Part shown: positions 1 through 6,938 of the stretch, piece after piece | How positions within the stretch are numbered: the first letter of the stretch is position 1 | Layout of the letters: each line of letters begins with the position of its first letter | NCBI GenBank assembly: GCA_900557355.1 | Contig: USSR01000278.1 | Coordinates: forward strand, 1 to 8,482 | Direction of reading: 5' to 3' | DNA length: 8,482 bases | Origin: an uncultured Bacteroides sp. | Lineage (GTDB): Bacteria > Bacteroidota > Bacteroidia > Bacteroidales > Bacteroidaceae | The notes under the pieces: model-generated | Seen by the model: only the letters and a program-made list of their open reading frames with translations | What the model was told of the DNA's origin: nothing | Database searches by the model: none | Translations under genes and position numbers: made by a program

Positions 1-18
1 TGTATGAAAAACACATTG

Positions 19-49
19 CAAAGATACGGACTTTCAGGATATCTCCAAA
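19..49 (-). promoter_or_regulatory. Bacteroides-type promoter firing leftward out of the window
   Basis: On the minus strand TATCTTTG (plus positions 19-26) matches the Bacteroides primary sigma -7 consensus TAnnTTTG. A TTTG -33 box lies at plus 46-49, giving a 19-bp spacer, which is the usual distance. Its gene must start left of position 1 and is not visible. The match is exact at both boxes, so this is one of the better promoters in the window; activity is inferred. Confidence 0.65.
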
Positions 50-102
50 TTTCTAAGACTAAACGGAGACATTTATAACATGGTTTAACAGAATGAAGGA
101 AG

Positions 103-134
103 TTGTTAACTATTCAAATTCTTTATGTTAACAA
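103..134. repeat. Inverted repeat downstream of the DUF1622 gene
   Basis: TTGTTAAC at 103-110 is the exact reverse complement of GTTAACAA at 127-134, leaving a 16-base loop. It sits about 30 bp beyond the stop of the leftward membrane-protein gene and could act as a weak transcription end or a binding site. It is AT-rich and has no T-run after it in the leftward direction, so I do not call it a classic intrinsic terminator. Confidence 0.35.
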
Positions 135-164
135 TTAACACAAAGAATTTCACTTTCTACAGCA

Positions 165-515
165 TCATTGATCTTTTTCGCTTTCAGCCTCCAGATCCTT
201 GATTTCTCTATTCAGGAAAACGGATAAAATAGTTCTCAGAACAACTATACCACCTAAAATAGCCAGTTCATTCAAAGTTGGCTCCAATACTGTTTTTAAA
301 ATATCTGATGCAATTAAAAATTCAAGTCCGAGCAACAAATAAGTTCCGAAAGTTGCCCGTAGTTTTCGGATATTAGTAGTCGAATACTTGCCCGTGAACC
401 TTTTGAACTCATTGATCAGAAAAGATATTATTCCGATTAATGCTCCATAGGTGACAATTAGAAGACTTGTCACACTGATTATTGTAGCTAATGTATTTAA
501 GAAAGTAGTAAGCAT
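165..515 (-). CDS. DUF1622 family small integral membrane protein
   Basis: This is a 116-residue hydrophobic protein with three predicted membrane helices at about residues 10-34, 54-77 and 82-101, and a short charged C-terminal tail (about 104-116). The segment from about residue 56 to 105 carries the hallmarks I associate with DUF1622: a Gly-Leu-Glu-Phe turn (63-66), Ala-Ser-Asp (69-71) in the second helix, a Glu-Pro-Thr loop (78-80) and an Arg-Thr motif in the third helix, ending in Leu-Asn-Arg-Glu. The polar residues within the helices are typical of the family. Its biochemical role is not known. The length is normal for the family and the ATG start leaves a complete first helix. It is transcribed alone on the minus strand; upstream on that strand is the gene remnant described separately. 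I found no convincing promoter box for it. Confidence 0.8.
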   Translation of the reverse strand: MLTTFLNTLATIISVTSLLIVTYGALIGIISFLINEFKRFTGKYSTTNIRKLRATFGTYLLLGLEFLIASDILKTVLEPTLNELAILGGIVVLRTILSVFLNREIKDLEAESEKDQ

Positions 516-557
516 GCCGATTGAAGTTTATTAATATAACATTGCAAAACACTTTAA

Positions 558-779
558 TGTTTGATTTTTTATGAAAAAGCATTGATACCGGTCTTTGCAG
601 ATATCGGGTACCAGCTCGCGGCAGCGCAACGATAGGTGCCTTACCTGCAATGTAAGTATGGGATATTCATTTGCTCCTGAAAAAGATGTAAATGGTGGAT
701 ATTTCTTCAACCCGACAATCGATTCCATGAAAAGCTCCGTCACAACTCAATTTCAATAAGACTGGAGATTTTATTTTAA
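558..779 (+). pseudogene. Remnant of an outer-membrane beta-barrel protein gene (C-terminal part)
   Basis: Translating the plus strand in pieces gives protein-like segments that line up end to end. Frame 585-632 reads IPVFADIGYQLAAAQR and hits a TAG at 633, possibly an old Trp codon. The frame continues as VPYLQCK (636-656), then after a one-base shift 658-717 reads MGYSFAPEKDVNGGYFFNPT. A further shift near 718 gives an alternating hydrophobic tail ending at TAA 777-779; staying in the previous frame ends instead at TAA 757-759. The pattern (Pro-Val-Phe-Ala-Asp, later Gly-Tyr-Ser-Phe, Gly-Gly-Tyr-Phe-Phe-Asn-Pro) resembles the last strands of Bacteroides outer-membrane beta-barrel proteins as I remember them. 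There is no start or signal peptide and the N-terminal part is absent, so it is a dead fragment rather than a gene. The family assignment is inference from motif resemblance. Confidence 0.5.
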
Positions 780-830
780 AAGAATCCCACTTGAGTGTAC
801 AAAAAGACAGTAATTCTGAATAATATTCCA

Positions 831-861
831 TTTACAGAAACCTATATTTCGCCTACTTTTG
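831..861 (+). promoter_or_regulatory. Promoter of the tandem esterase gene
   Basis: TACTTTTG at 854-861 is a full match to the Bacteroides -7 box TAnnTTTG. TTTA at 831-834 is a one-mismatch -33 box with a 19-bp spacer. Transcription should begin near 868, leaving a leader of about 24 bases before the ATG at 892. The leader has no strong Shine-Dalgarno sequence, which is normal in this phylum. Confidence 0.65.
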
Positions 862-891
862 CACAAACAAAGAATTTAAGGTTATAGAAAA

Positions 892-2529
892 ATGGATAAA
901 CACACATTTTACAGCTATTTGATAGTAGGTATGACATTTGCCTTTGGATTGTCTGCACAAGCTCAGAACAAGGTTACTGCACCCATGAAAGACGTCAACC
1001 AAGTTATTGACAACACACTGGACAGTTTAAATAAAGCCCACACAGCAAGACCTGTAGCAGGGTCAAGTAGAAAAGGAAATAATCCCGTTTTATTTTTAGT
1101 GGGTAACTCTACTATGCGTACCGGAACCTTAGGAAATGGTAATAATGGACAATGGGGATGGGGATATTATGCCGGCGATCATTTCGATTCAAATAAAATC
1201 ACTGTAGAAAATCATGCACTGGGGGGAACAAGCAGTCGTACCTTTTATAACCGTCTCTGGCAGGATGTTATTAAAGGCGTCCGGGCAGAAGATTGGGTTA
1301 TTATTGAACTGGGACATAACGACAACGGCCCTTATGATAGCGGTCGTGCACGTGCCTCCATACCAGGTATCGGTAAAGACAGCCTGAATGTCACTATTCA
1401 GGAAACCGGAGTACAGGAAACTGTATACTCTTACGGAGAATATATGCGCCGTTTCGTACAGGATGTAAAAGCAAAAGGCGCCCACCCTATCCTATTCTCC
1501 CTGACTCCCCGCAATGCTTGGGAAGACAAGGATAGTACGGTTATCACACGCGTCAATCACACTTTTGGTCTATGGGCCAAGCAAATAGCCGAAGAACAAA
1601 AGATTCCATTCATTGATCTGAATGATATCACCGCCCGTAAATTCGAGAAATTCGGCAAGGAGAAAGTTAAATATATGTTCTATTTAGACCGCATTCACAC
1701 CAGTGCTTTCGGAGCAAAAGTAAATGCTGAATCTGCTGCCGAAGGTATTCGGGAATACGCAGGTCTGGAACTGGCTAACTATCTGAAACCAATTGAACAA
1801 GATACGATCACTGGTTCCAGCCGAAAAGAAGGATGTCCGGTAGTATTCACCATTGGCGACAGTACAGTCAAAAACAAAGACGATGATAAAAATGGTATGT
1901 GGGGCTGGGGAAGCGTAATAGCCGAGATCTTTAATCCGAAAAAAATATCGGTAGAGAATTGTGCTATGGCAGGACGTAGCGCCCGTACTTTCTTGGACGA
2001 AGGACGTTGGGACAAGGTTTATAATGCACTTAAACCGGGAGATTTCGTATTAATCCAGTTCGGACACAATGACGGAGGAGATATCAACACAGGAAAAGCC
2101 CGCGGTGAGTTACATGGCTCAGGAAACGAAAGTAAAGTCTTCCTAATGGAGAAGACTGGAAAATACCAAGTAGTCTATACCTTTGGCTGGTACCTCCGCA
2201 AATTTATTATGGATGCCCAGGAAAAGGGGGCGATTCCCATTGTTTTAAGCCATACACCCCGCAATAAATGGAAAGACGGACAAATAGAGCGCAATACCGA
2301 GAGTTATGGCAAGTGGACACGTGAAGCGGCAGAAGCAACCGGTGCTTACTTTATAGACCTGAATAAACTATCTGCTGATAAACTCCAAAAAGCAGGACCT
2401 GAGAAAACTGCAGTTTATTATAATACGGATCATACACACACTTCTTTGAAAGGAGCACAAATGAATGCCCGAAGCATTGCAGAAGGATTAAAAACTACAG
2501 ATTGTCCACTGAAAAAGTTTTTAAAATAG
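892..2529 (+). CDS. Secreted tandem SGNH/GDSL esterase, rhamnogalacturonan acetylesterase-like
   Basis: A 545-residue protein with a signal peptide (about 1-24, ending Ala-Gln-Ala) and two homologous SGNH hydrolase domains, about 65-290 and 315-536. Each has the rhamnogalacturonan acetylesterase layout: nucleophile block GNST (Ser73) or GDST (Ser324), a Gly block followed by Ser-x-Arg-Thr-Phe, GHND (Asn143, Asn393), and the C-terminal Asp-x-x-His pair (Asp266/His269; Asp513/His516). Both copies share SSRK, TPRN and a Trp-Gly-Trp-Gly segment with a period of about 250 residues, showing an internal duplication. The family removes acetyl groups from pectic rhamnogalacturonan or similar polysaccharides; single-domain members are about 230-250 residues, so this is a double-length form. 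In domain 1 the usual Asp before the nucleophile is Asn, but the Ser, Asn and Asp-His residues remain, so both domains could be active. The likely location is periplasmic or surface. It has its own promoter, and the lipoprotein gene follows 154 bp later. The exact substrate is inferred. Confidence 0.85.
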   Translation: MDKHTFYSYLIVGMTFAFGLSAQAQNKVTAPMKDVNQVIDNTLDSLNKAHTARPVAGSSRKGNNPVLFLVGNSTMRTGTLGNGNNGQWGWGYYAGDHFDSNKITVENHALGGTSSRTFYNRLWQDVIKGVRAEDWVIIELGHNDNGPYDSGRARASIPGIGKDSLNVTIQETGVQETVYSYGEYMRRFVQDVKAKGAHPILFSLTPRNAWEDKDSTVITRVNHTFGLWAKQIAEEQKIPFIDLNDITARKFEKFGKEKVKYMFYLDRIHTSAFGAKVNAESAAEGIREYAGLELANYLKPIEQDTITGSSRKEGCPVVFTIGDSTVKNKDDDKNGMWGWGSVIAEIFNPKKISVENCAMAGRSARTFLDEGRWDKVYNALKPGDFVLIQFGHNDGGDINTGKARGELHGSGNESKVFLMEKTGKYQVVYTFGWYLRKFIMDAQEKGAIPIVLSHTPRNKWKDGQIERNTESYGKWTREAAEATGAYFIDLNKLSADKLQKAGPEKTAVYYNTDHTHTSLKGAQMNARSIAEGLKTTDCPLKKFLK

Positions 2530-2652
2530 GAATTATATGAAAACATGTTCCTATCACTGCTATAATACACTCTTTTTTCACTCCAAACCTGTAAAAAATG
2601 AGTAAAAGAAAAAATATATTCACCTAAAATAACAAAGAATCATTTTTCTTCG

Positions 2653-2660
2653 TATAATTG
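2653..2660 (+). promoter_or_regulatory. Possible -7 box of the LruC lipoprotein gene
   Basis: TATAATTG differs by one base from the Bacteroides -7 consensus TAnnTTTG and lies 23 bases before the ATG, a leader length similar to that of the esterase gene. No TTTG was found at the expected -33 distance, so this is weak. The 154-bp gap after the esterase gene has no clear terminator, so read-through from the esterase promoter is an alternative. Confidence 0.3.
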
Positions 2661-2683
2661 CAGATTATTATATTCATAATCTT

Positions 2684-4610
2684 ATGGGGAAAAGATTTTT
2701 ATTTATTGCTACTTGCATAACTTCGGCACTATTACTAGCAACAAGTTGTTTAGAAAAAAATGATGTGTATGTTAAAATTCCGGCAGACCAGTTCTTCGAT
2801 TTTGACTTAAACCAGAAGATAAGCCTGTCTGTGGACTATGGTTTCAAAGGAAAAGACTATGTTGTCTTATTCGACCTCTACGACGAAAATCCGATAATAG
2901 AAAATGAAAACGAGGAACTTATCAAAAAAGACCTCTCTCCCATTTATCGTGCCGCCACAGATAAAGATGGCAAATTTTCCGGCGAGATACAAATTCAGTC
3001 TGCTCTTTCGGAGGTTTGGTTATATTCAGAGTATGCCGGAACACTCTCTCCCATTCAGTTAGAAATTACCGACAACTCTATTATGTACAATCAGGAGAAG
3101 TACATTGCAAAAGCAACAACCCGAGCCTTAACACCCAACAATCATCAATATCCTGACGGCTGGCTAACCTTGGGTGATTGGAGTGCCCTCGGAACTCCTA
3201 CTTATCTAACACCCGGCAGAGTGCTGCCTGATGCAAAAACGTTGTATAATATAAATGAGATATTCGTCAAATACAATGGAACTGCTATGGAGCAAAGGGA
3301 TTATGGAAAAGCATTTTTCGCTCCTGGCGTTAGCTCTGAGATAAAAATTATCAAATCCACAAAAGTTTACTTATGTTTCATCAACAGTTCCGCTGCCTGG
3401 AACAATAGTGTTGGCTACTTTAGTTACCCTACCGGACAAGAGCCCCAAAGTATATCAGAAGTGCAAAGAATCATTGCATTCCCCAGTGCCACCTCTATTG
3501 CTCACAAAGGCGCAACAGGAGCACTGGTTAGTGGAGACAGAGTCTTATTGAAATATTGGGATGGAGAAAAATTTCATGATGAATTTCCGGCAGGAGTAAC
3601 CATCGGATGGTGGTTGCAAGGAATGGGATTCGAGGCAGGAAATATCAAACCCAAAGTCGATGAAAAATATACCAGATTCTCCCTTTCTCACCTAAATTCG
3701 GATGGAAAACAACGAAGCATTTCATTAAGGGATCCCAACTCTGATCAGCTTGTAGCTATCGGATTCGAAGATAATATCGACCTTCGTTACAATGACGCCA
3801 CTTTCTATCTGCAAATAGAAGAGAAGGGAGCAATAGACGAAAGCAATACACCTACAATACCGGATGTAGGAAATCCACCGAGTAACACGGAGAACTTCAC
3901 TACATACTATGGTACACTGACCTTTGAAGACTTGTGGCCATCAATGGGTGACTATGATATGAATGATGTGATGATAGACTATTCATGCAAAGTGTATAAA
4001 AACACGAGTAATAATAGAGTATATAAAATAGAGAATCAATTCATTCCACGTCATAATGGTGGTACACTCCAATCAGGATTTGGCTTCCAGTTGAGTCATG
4101 TCTCATCTGGCGATGTAAGTAATATAACAATAGATGGAACCGGACAATCACAATATATGCAGGGAGCCAATCAAGAACCCGGACAAAGTCATCCTACTTT
4201 CTTATTATTCGATGACCTCAACGATGTACTTGAAAAGACAATCACAATAAGTTTTGAATTGAACGATCTTGTAGAAGCAAATGTCGTGCCTCCATATAAT
4301 CCATTCATCTTTGTAGAATCGGACAAAGGTAGAGGAAAAGAAGTACATCTGGTAAAATATCCTCCGACAGACAAGGCTGATTTCAGTCTATTCGGTACAG
4401 GAAGCGATGCTTCACGCCCTAATGAAGGACTCTACTACGTAATGAACAGGCTTAAATTTCCCTTTGCTCTGAATTTAGCAAGTATTAAGGATTTCTTTCC
4501 CTACACCAGATGAAAGTGTAAGAATCGACTTAGCTTATCCCCAATTCAACGATTGGGTACAGTCTGAAGGCAAAACTAATAAAGATTGGTATATGCATCC
4601 CGCACAATAG
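2684..4610 (+). pseudogene. LruC/DUF4842-domain lipoprotein gene, frameshifted near its 3' end
   Basis: The uninterrupted frame runs 2684-4513 and encodes 609 residues. A lipoprotein signal peptide ends in the lipobox Ala-Thr-Ser-Cys, with Cys22 the likely lipidated residue. Residues about 40-140 form a beta-rich N-terminal domain containing Asp-Glu-Asn-Pro, common in Bacteroides LruC proteins. Residues about 285-385 look like DUF4114, with GFED at 360-363 and Arg-Tyr-Asn-Asp at 368-371. A LruC motif GDYDMND lies at 422-428, probably a metal-binding Asp/Asn cluster, followed by a DUF4842-like region. The frame ends abruptly at TGA 4511-4513. Moving one base forward near 4496-4500 gives 36 more codons to TAG 4608-4610, containing the family's closing features: Pro-Asp-Glu, an Ala-Tyr-Pro-x-Phe segment, Asp-Trp-Val, and Asp-Trp-Tyr near the end. 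The intact protein would be about 641 residues. The cause may be a one-base insertion, a sequencing error in the T/C run at 4492-4501, or less likely +1 frameshifting. The truncated product loses only about 36 residues and might still fold. Function is unknown. Confidence 0.8.
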
Positions 4611-4636
4611 AGTACTATCAAGTTTGCATCAATATT

Positions 4637-4736
4637 GCCTACACCCTACACCTGCTATTGTTTTCATCTGATTATCAAAAAGATAGTTAGTGCAGGTTGT
4701 GGTGTAGGAAGGTGTCGGAAAATTTCATCCTACACC
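4637..4736 (+). repeat. Alternating CCTACACC / GGTGTAGG inverted repeats
   Basis: CCTACACC occurs at 4638-4645, 4645-4652 and 4729-4736. Its reverse complement GGTGTAGG is at 4701-4708, with a near copy GGTGTCGG at 4711-4718. Arms 4638-4655 and 4692-4708 can pair over most of their length (six pairs ending at GCAGGT/ACCTGC plus eight outer pairs) around a 36-base loop. GGTGTAGG can instead pair with 4729-4736, and GGTGTCGG can pair with the same site. These structures exclude each other. The element begins 27 bp after the LruC stop at 4610 and could end or modulate that transcript, but there is no T-run directly after the hairpin. Its role is not known. Confidence 0.6.
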
Positions 4737-5010
4737 GAAAAGCAGATAAAAAAGAGTTTTTTCAAGCCCACAGCACACTAATTTACAACCTTTTAACACA
4801 AGCCATGCAAACTTTGACCGAATTCATTCAAATATCCCTTTTTTAACCTGAATTATTCATTTCAGGAGTAAAGGAGTGATCATTTCGTTAGATGTTAAGG
4901 AGTAGGAATCCATAATCCCATTAATAGAAAACTGAATCATAAAGGAAAAGCCTGATATGTTCCTTACTTTTTCCTCTAAAGCTTCAATGTTAATGTCATT
5001 ATGCTATAAA

Positions 5011-5112
5011 CAAAACTTCATTTTCCGGCTGGGGGCTGTCCGTCCCGCAATTGCGGACTGCATAGCCCCTGTATGGAAAACATAGAGCCCGCAACTGCGG
5101 AACAAAGTTTTG
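5011..5112. repeat. Compact nested inverted-repeat element, possibly a dispersed repeat
   Basis: The ends are CAAAACTT (5011-5018) and its exact reverse complement AAGTTTTG (5105-5112). Inside them TTCCG (5023-5027) matches CGGAA (5098-5102). A local hairpin pairs GGGGCT (5032-5037) with AGCCCC (5064-5069) and GTCCG (5038-5042) with CGGAC (5054-5058). Two near-identical palindromes, CCGCAATTGCGG (5045-5056) and CCGCAACTGCGG (5089-5100), are 44 bp apart. The segment is more GC-rich than its surroundings. The symmetry suggests a REP- or MITE-like unit. I recall similar short sequences occurring many times in Bacteroides genomes, but this needs a search. No transposase or clear target-site duplication was seen. 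Confidence 0.5.
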
Positions 5113-5158
5113 CTGCAGGCAAAAGAACAAAAACAATAAAGCAAAGACCGATTTTCAT
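5018..5158 (-). CDS. Small ORF overlapping the inverted-repeat element, doubtful gene
   Basis: A minus-strand ATG at 5158 opens a 46-codon frame ending at TGA (plus 5018-5020). The first 18 or so residues are strongly hydrophobic (MKIGLCFIVFVLLPAAKL), like a signal peptide, and the rest is short and Pro/Gly/Gln-rich. GAAGG lies four bases before the ATG, an acceptable ribosome binding site. The product has no domain I know. Almost all of the coding part lies within the palindromic element, so the frame may exist only because the repeat has this sequence. An alternative longer frame on the same strand (5004-5204) overlaps it and looks less protein-like. I think similar tiny proteins are annotated as hypothetical in other Bacteroides; that is memory, not a search. 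Confidence 0.25.
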   Translation of the reverse strand: MKIGLCFIVFVLLPAAKLCSAVAGSMFSIQGLCSPQLRDGQPPAGK

Positions 5159-5285
5159 ACGACCTTCTTTTCATCCTTCTTGTTGCTCTCAAGCAAAGAA
5201 CCAAGAGTCTTTGGAAGAATAATGCGGAGTTACCCTCTGTTTTCTTTTAAGACAGAAGCATTTACAGGGATTTGCGCAAAAATCC

Positions 5286-6938
5286 TCATTTCTCTACCGG
5301 AATAACTTTGATGATTACTGTCGTTATAAGATCTGGAGACCTTTCCGCATCTGTGTAAACAGAAGGCATTTTCACTCCTCCCACGCCTTGCATAGCTTCA
5401 TCACCTCCCAGATATTTTAACGTTTTCCATTCACCATCTACAAAGTATCCCTCTCTCAGAGTCCCATAGCTAATCCCCGGACGTTTCCTATCCTTCGAAT
5501 TGAAAGACACATTTATGCCATAACCGGAAACTAAAAATTCATCTTCCGATAACCGGATTACAAGACCATATCCTTCATAAGGCTCAGTCGCATGATAATG
5601 TATATTCATTTCGTAGTCACCAAAATCAATTTTATCACTTCTGTTCTCCTGTTGCATAAAACCTCTCATTTGTCCCGTTCCATGTTTTTTTACGATCAAT
5701 GGCATTAGATTCTTCAATACTTTATATGCTTCTCTCAATGGATGTTTTTCATTATAAACGCTATAATTATCTATAGCAAAAGGAGAAAAGCATATAGCAT
5801 CATATTCAGCCAAGGTATAGAATGCCTTGGCAGGGCCGCTCCATTTTTCCCCTCGGAATAAAGCCACAGCCTCAGGAACGAATATCGGATTATCGTTTCT
5901 ATCATATTCCTTCAATTTAGATATATAATCTTCATTATAATTATCCACTGCAAGGACATCTATTGCAGGTGCAGCCAATTGGTAAATATCAAGCATTCTG
6001 GCATTTGGTCCTCCACTTGGATATTTTCCCGGTATGGGGTCTTTAGGATAAATAGTCCATGCATTAACAAACAGAGGTATCGGGTAAGCACTCTTTCCAG
6101 CAGATGCTACCTCCTGGATATGGCAAGCATAATTCCACCCCATAAACATCTCATCCGCCAGGCTATTGCTCTCATTTCCAAACACATCTTCCCAACTCCC
6201 CTTCAGCTTCTTTCCATGGGCTTTCCACTGTTCTATAATCTCCGGCAAGATTCTCTTCTCGTTTTTAACAATGTATTTTATGAGCTGTTCCGGTACATCT
6301 TTTTTAAACAGAGTCTCCGCCATAATTGAACGATCCCTACTATCCCCCAATATACCAACTTCATTCTCTACCTGAACCATTAACACAGTTTGCTCCTCAC
6401 TATCTATCTGCCTGATGTGGTCCATCAATTTATAAAATGCTTTTGATTCTATATTAGTCAGAGCTGAGGTAAAGTTAGCCAGATATGGAAGATTTTGTCC
6501 CTTCTCGTCTCTCATGCGCGGAAAGCGTTTGGTAACTTTCATCACCCAATAGGGCGCATATCCCGAAGTTCCATTTTTCCAACTTCCAAACCAAAGAAAG
6601 ACCAACTTTAGATCATATTTCCTAGCCTCTTTAATCAGACCATCTACAATGGCAAAATCATATCGGCCTTCTTCCGGTTCCAATTGTTCCCAGGTTATTG
6701 CAAGCAAAATCGTATTTAGATTTAGATCTTTCAAATGCTGCCATTTCAGTGCCATACTTTCAAGGGTAGATGCACTCGAATTCATAAGCTCTCCAGCAAG
6801 CATAACATAGGGTTGGTTATCCAATAACAGTTGCTTCACCCCATATTCGTTTGTCGCCAACTTCGGCAAATCATGTGCCATAAGACTAAAGTTTGCTGAA
6901 AGTAAACAAGACAGGAAAATACTAATTACCTTTTTCAT
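5286..6938 (-). CDS. Secreted GH35-type beta-galactosidase with DUF5597-like C-terminal domain
   Basis: A 550-residue protein with a Sec signal peptide (about 1-21). A clan GH-A TIM barrel spans about 30-410. The motif Gln-Val-Glu-Asn-Glu-Val-Gly (189-195) matches the GH35 acid/base strand, with Glu193 the probable proton donor. Val-Pro-Glu-Ala (354-357) puts Glu356 as the probable nucleophile. An early Leu-Ala-Gly-Glu (47-50) and Thr-Trp-Glu-Gln-Leu-Glu-Pro (82-88) are typical barrel-start features. Residues about 415-550 form a beta-rich tail resembling DUF5597, found in the GH35 enzyme of Cellvibrio that removes galactose from xyloglucan. The expected activity is exo-cleavage of terminal beta-galactose from plant or other glycans in the periplasm; the substrate cannot be read from the sequence. 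The length is normal for this subtype. The gene stands alone: the divergent neighbour is a small unknown protein, and no SusC/SusD or regulator is adjacent. A weak -7-like box is in the upstream gap. Catalytic residue assignment is by motif, not alignment. Confidence 0.85.
   Translation of the reverse strand: MKKVISIFLSCLLSANFSLMAHDLPKLATNEYGVKQLLLDNQPYVMLAGELMNSSASTLESMALKWQHLKDLNLNTILLAITWEQLEPEEGRYDFAIVDGLIKEARKYDLKLVFLWFGSWKNGTSGYAPYWVMKVTKRFPRMRDEKGQNLPYLANFTSALTNIESKAFYKLMDHIRQIDSEEQTVLMVQVENEVGILGDSRDRSIMAETLFKKDVPEQLIKYIVKNEKRILPEIIEQWKAHGKKLKGSWEDVFGNESNSLADEMFMGWNYACHIQEVASAGKSAYPIPLFVNAWTIYPKDPIPGKYPSGGPNARMLDIYQLAAPAIDVLAVDNYNEDYISKLKEYDRNDNPIFVPEAVALFRGEKWSGPAKAFYTLAEYDAICFSPFAIDNYSVYNEKHPLREAYKVLKNLMPLIVKKHGTGQMRGFMQQENRSDKIDFGDYEMNIHYHATEPYEGYGLVIRLSEDEFLVSGYGINVSFNSKDRKRPGISYGTLREGYFVDGEWKTLKYLGGDEAMQGVGGVKMPSVYTDAERSPDLITTVIIKVIPVEK

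Larger units (their letters stand above)
516..891. other. Intergenic region with gene remnant and esterase promoter
   Basis: This 376-bp stretch between the divergent DUF1622 and esterase genes holds the decayed beta-barrel fragment (about 558-779) and the esterase promoter (831-861). A minus-strand open frame at 531-743 overlaps the remnant in antisense; it has no recognisable domain and I regard it as chance. Nothing else was recognised. Confidence 0.6.
4611..5285. other. Long structured intergenic region
   Basis: This 675-bp gap between the convergent LruC and GH35 genes has no confident gene. From left to right it contains a cluster of CCTACACC/GGTGTAGG copies with competing hairpins (4637-4736), a short A-run/T-run stretch (4749-4762), a hairpin CCTGAA/TTCAGG (4847-4852 and 4861-4866), an open frame without a start codon on the minus strand (4857-5003), the nested inverted-repeat element (5011-5112) with a small ORF (5018-5158), and a stretch up to 5285 with a weak hairpin just past the GH35 stop codon. 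No promoter consensus was seen. Confidence 0.6.

Noticed and set aside
531..743. Minus-strand 70-codon open frame
   Set aside because: It lies antisense to the beta-barrel remnant, shows no domain, and its plus-strand counterpart gives better protein-like segments.
1189..1485. Minus-strand 98-codon open frame inside the esterase gene
   Set aside because: It is a shadow of the well-supported esterase coding frame; no domain or promoter of its own.
2528..2552. AGGAA/TTCCT pair just after the esterase stop as a terminator
   Set aside because: Only five base pairs are solid, the loop is long and no T-run follows.
4749..4762. AAAAAAGAGTTTTTT stretch as a terminator for the LruC gene
   Set aside because: The stem is only A/T pairs with a three-base loop and is unlikely to stop transcription; the GC-containing hairpins before it are better candidates.
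5004..5204. Minus-strand 66-codon open frame over the inverted-repeat element
   Set aside because: Its composition is rich in Arg, Cys and Ser in an unstructured pattern and it is out of frame with the better small ORF at 5018-5158, which has a signal-like start and a ribosome binding site.
5237..5258. TCTGT/ACAGA hairpin beyond the galactosidase stop codon
   Set aside because: The stem is short with bulges and without a clear T-run in the leftward direction; too weak to annotate as a terminator.
4611..5285. Possible CRISPR array or short-spaced repeat cluster
   Set aside because: The repeated 8-bp motif is inverted and irregularly spaced, with no uniform repeats and spacers and no cas genes nearby.
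5979..6375. Two plus-strand open frames inside the galactosidase gene
   Set aside because: They overlap strongly conserved catalytic-barrel coding sequence on the other strand and have no recognisable features.
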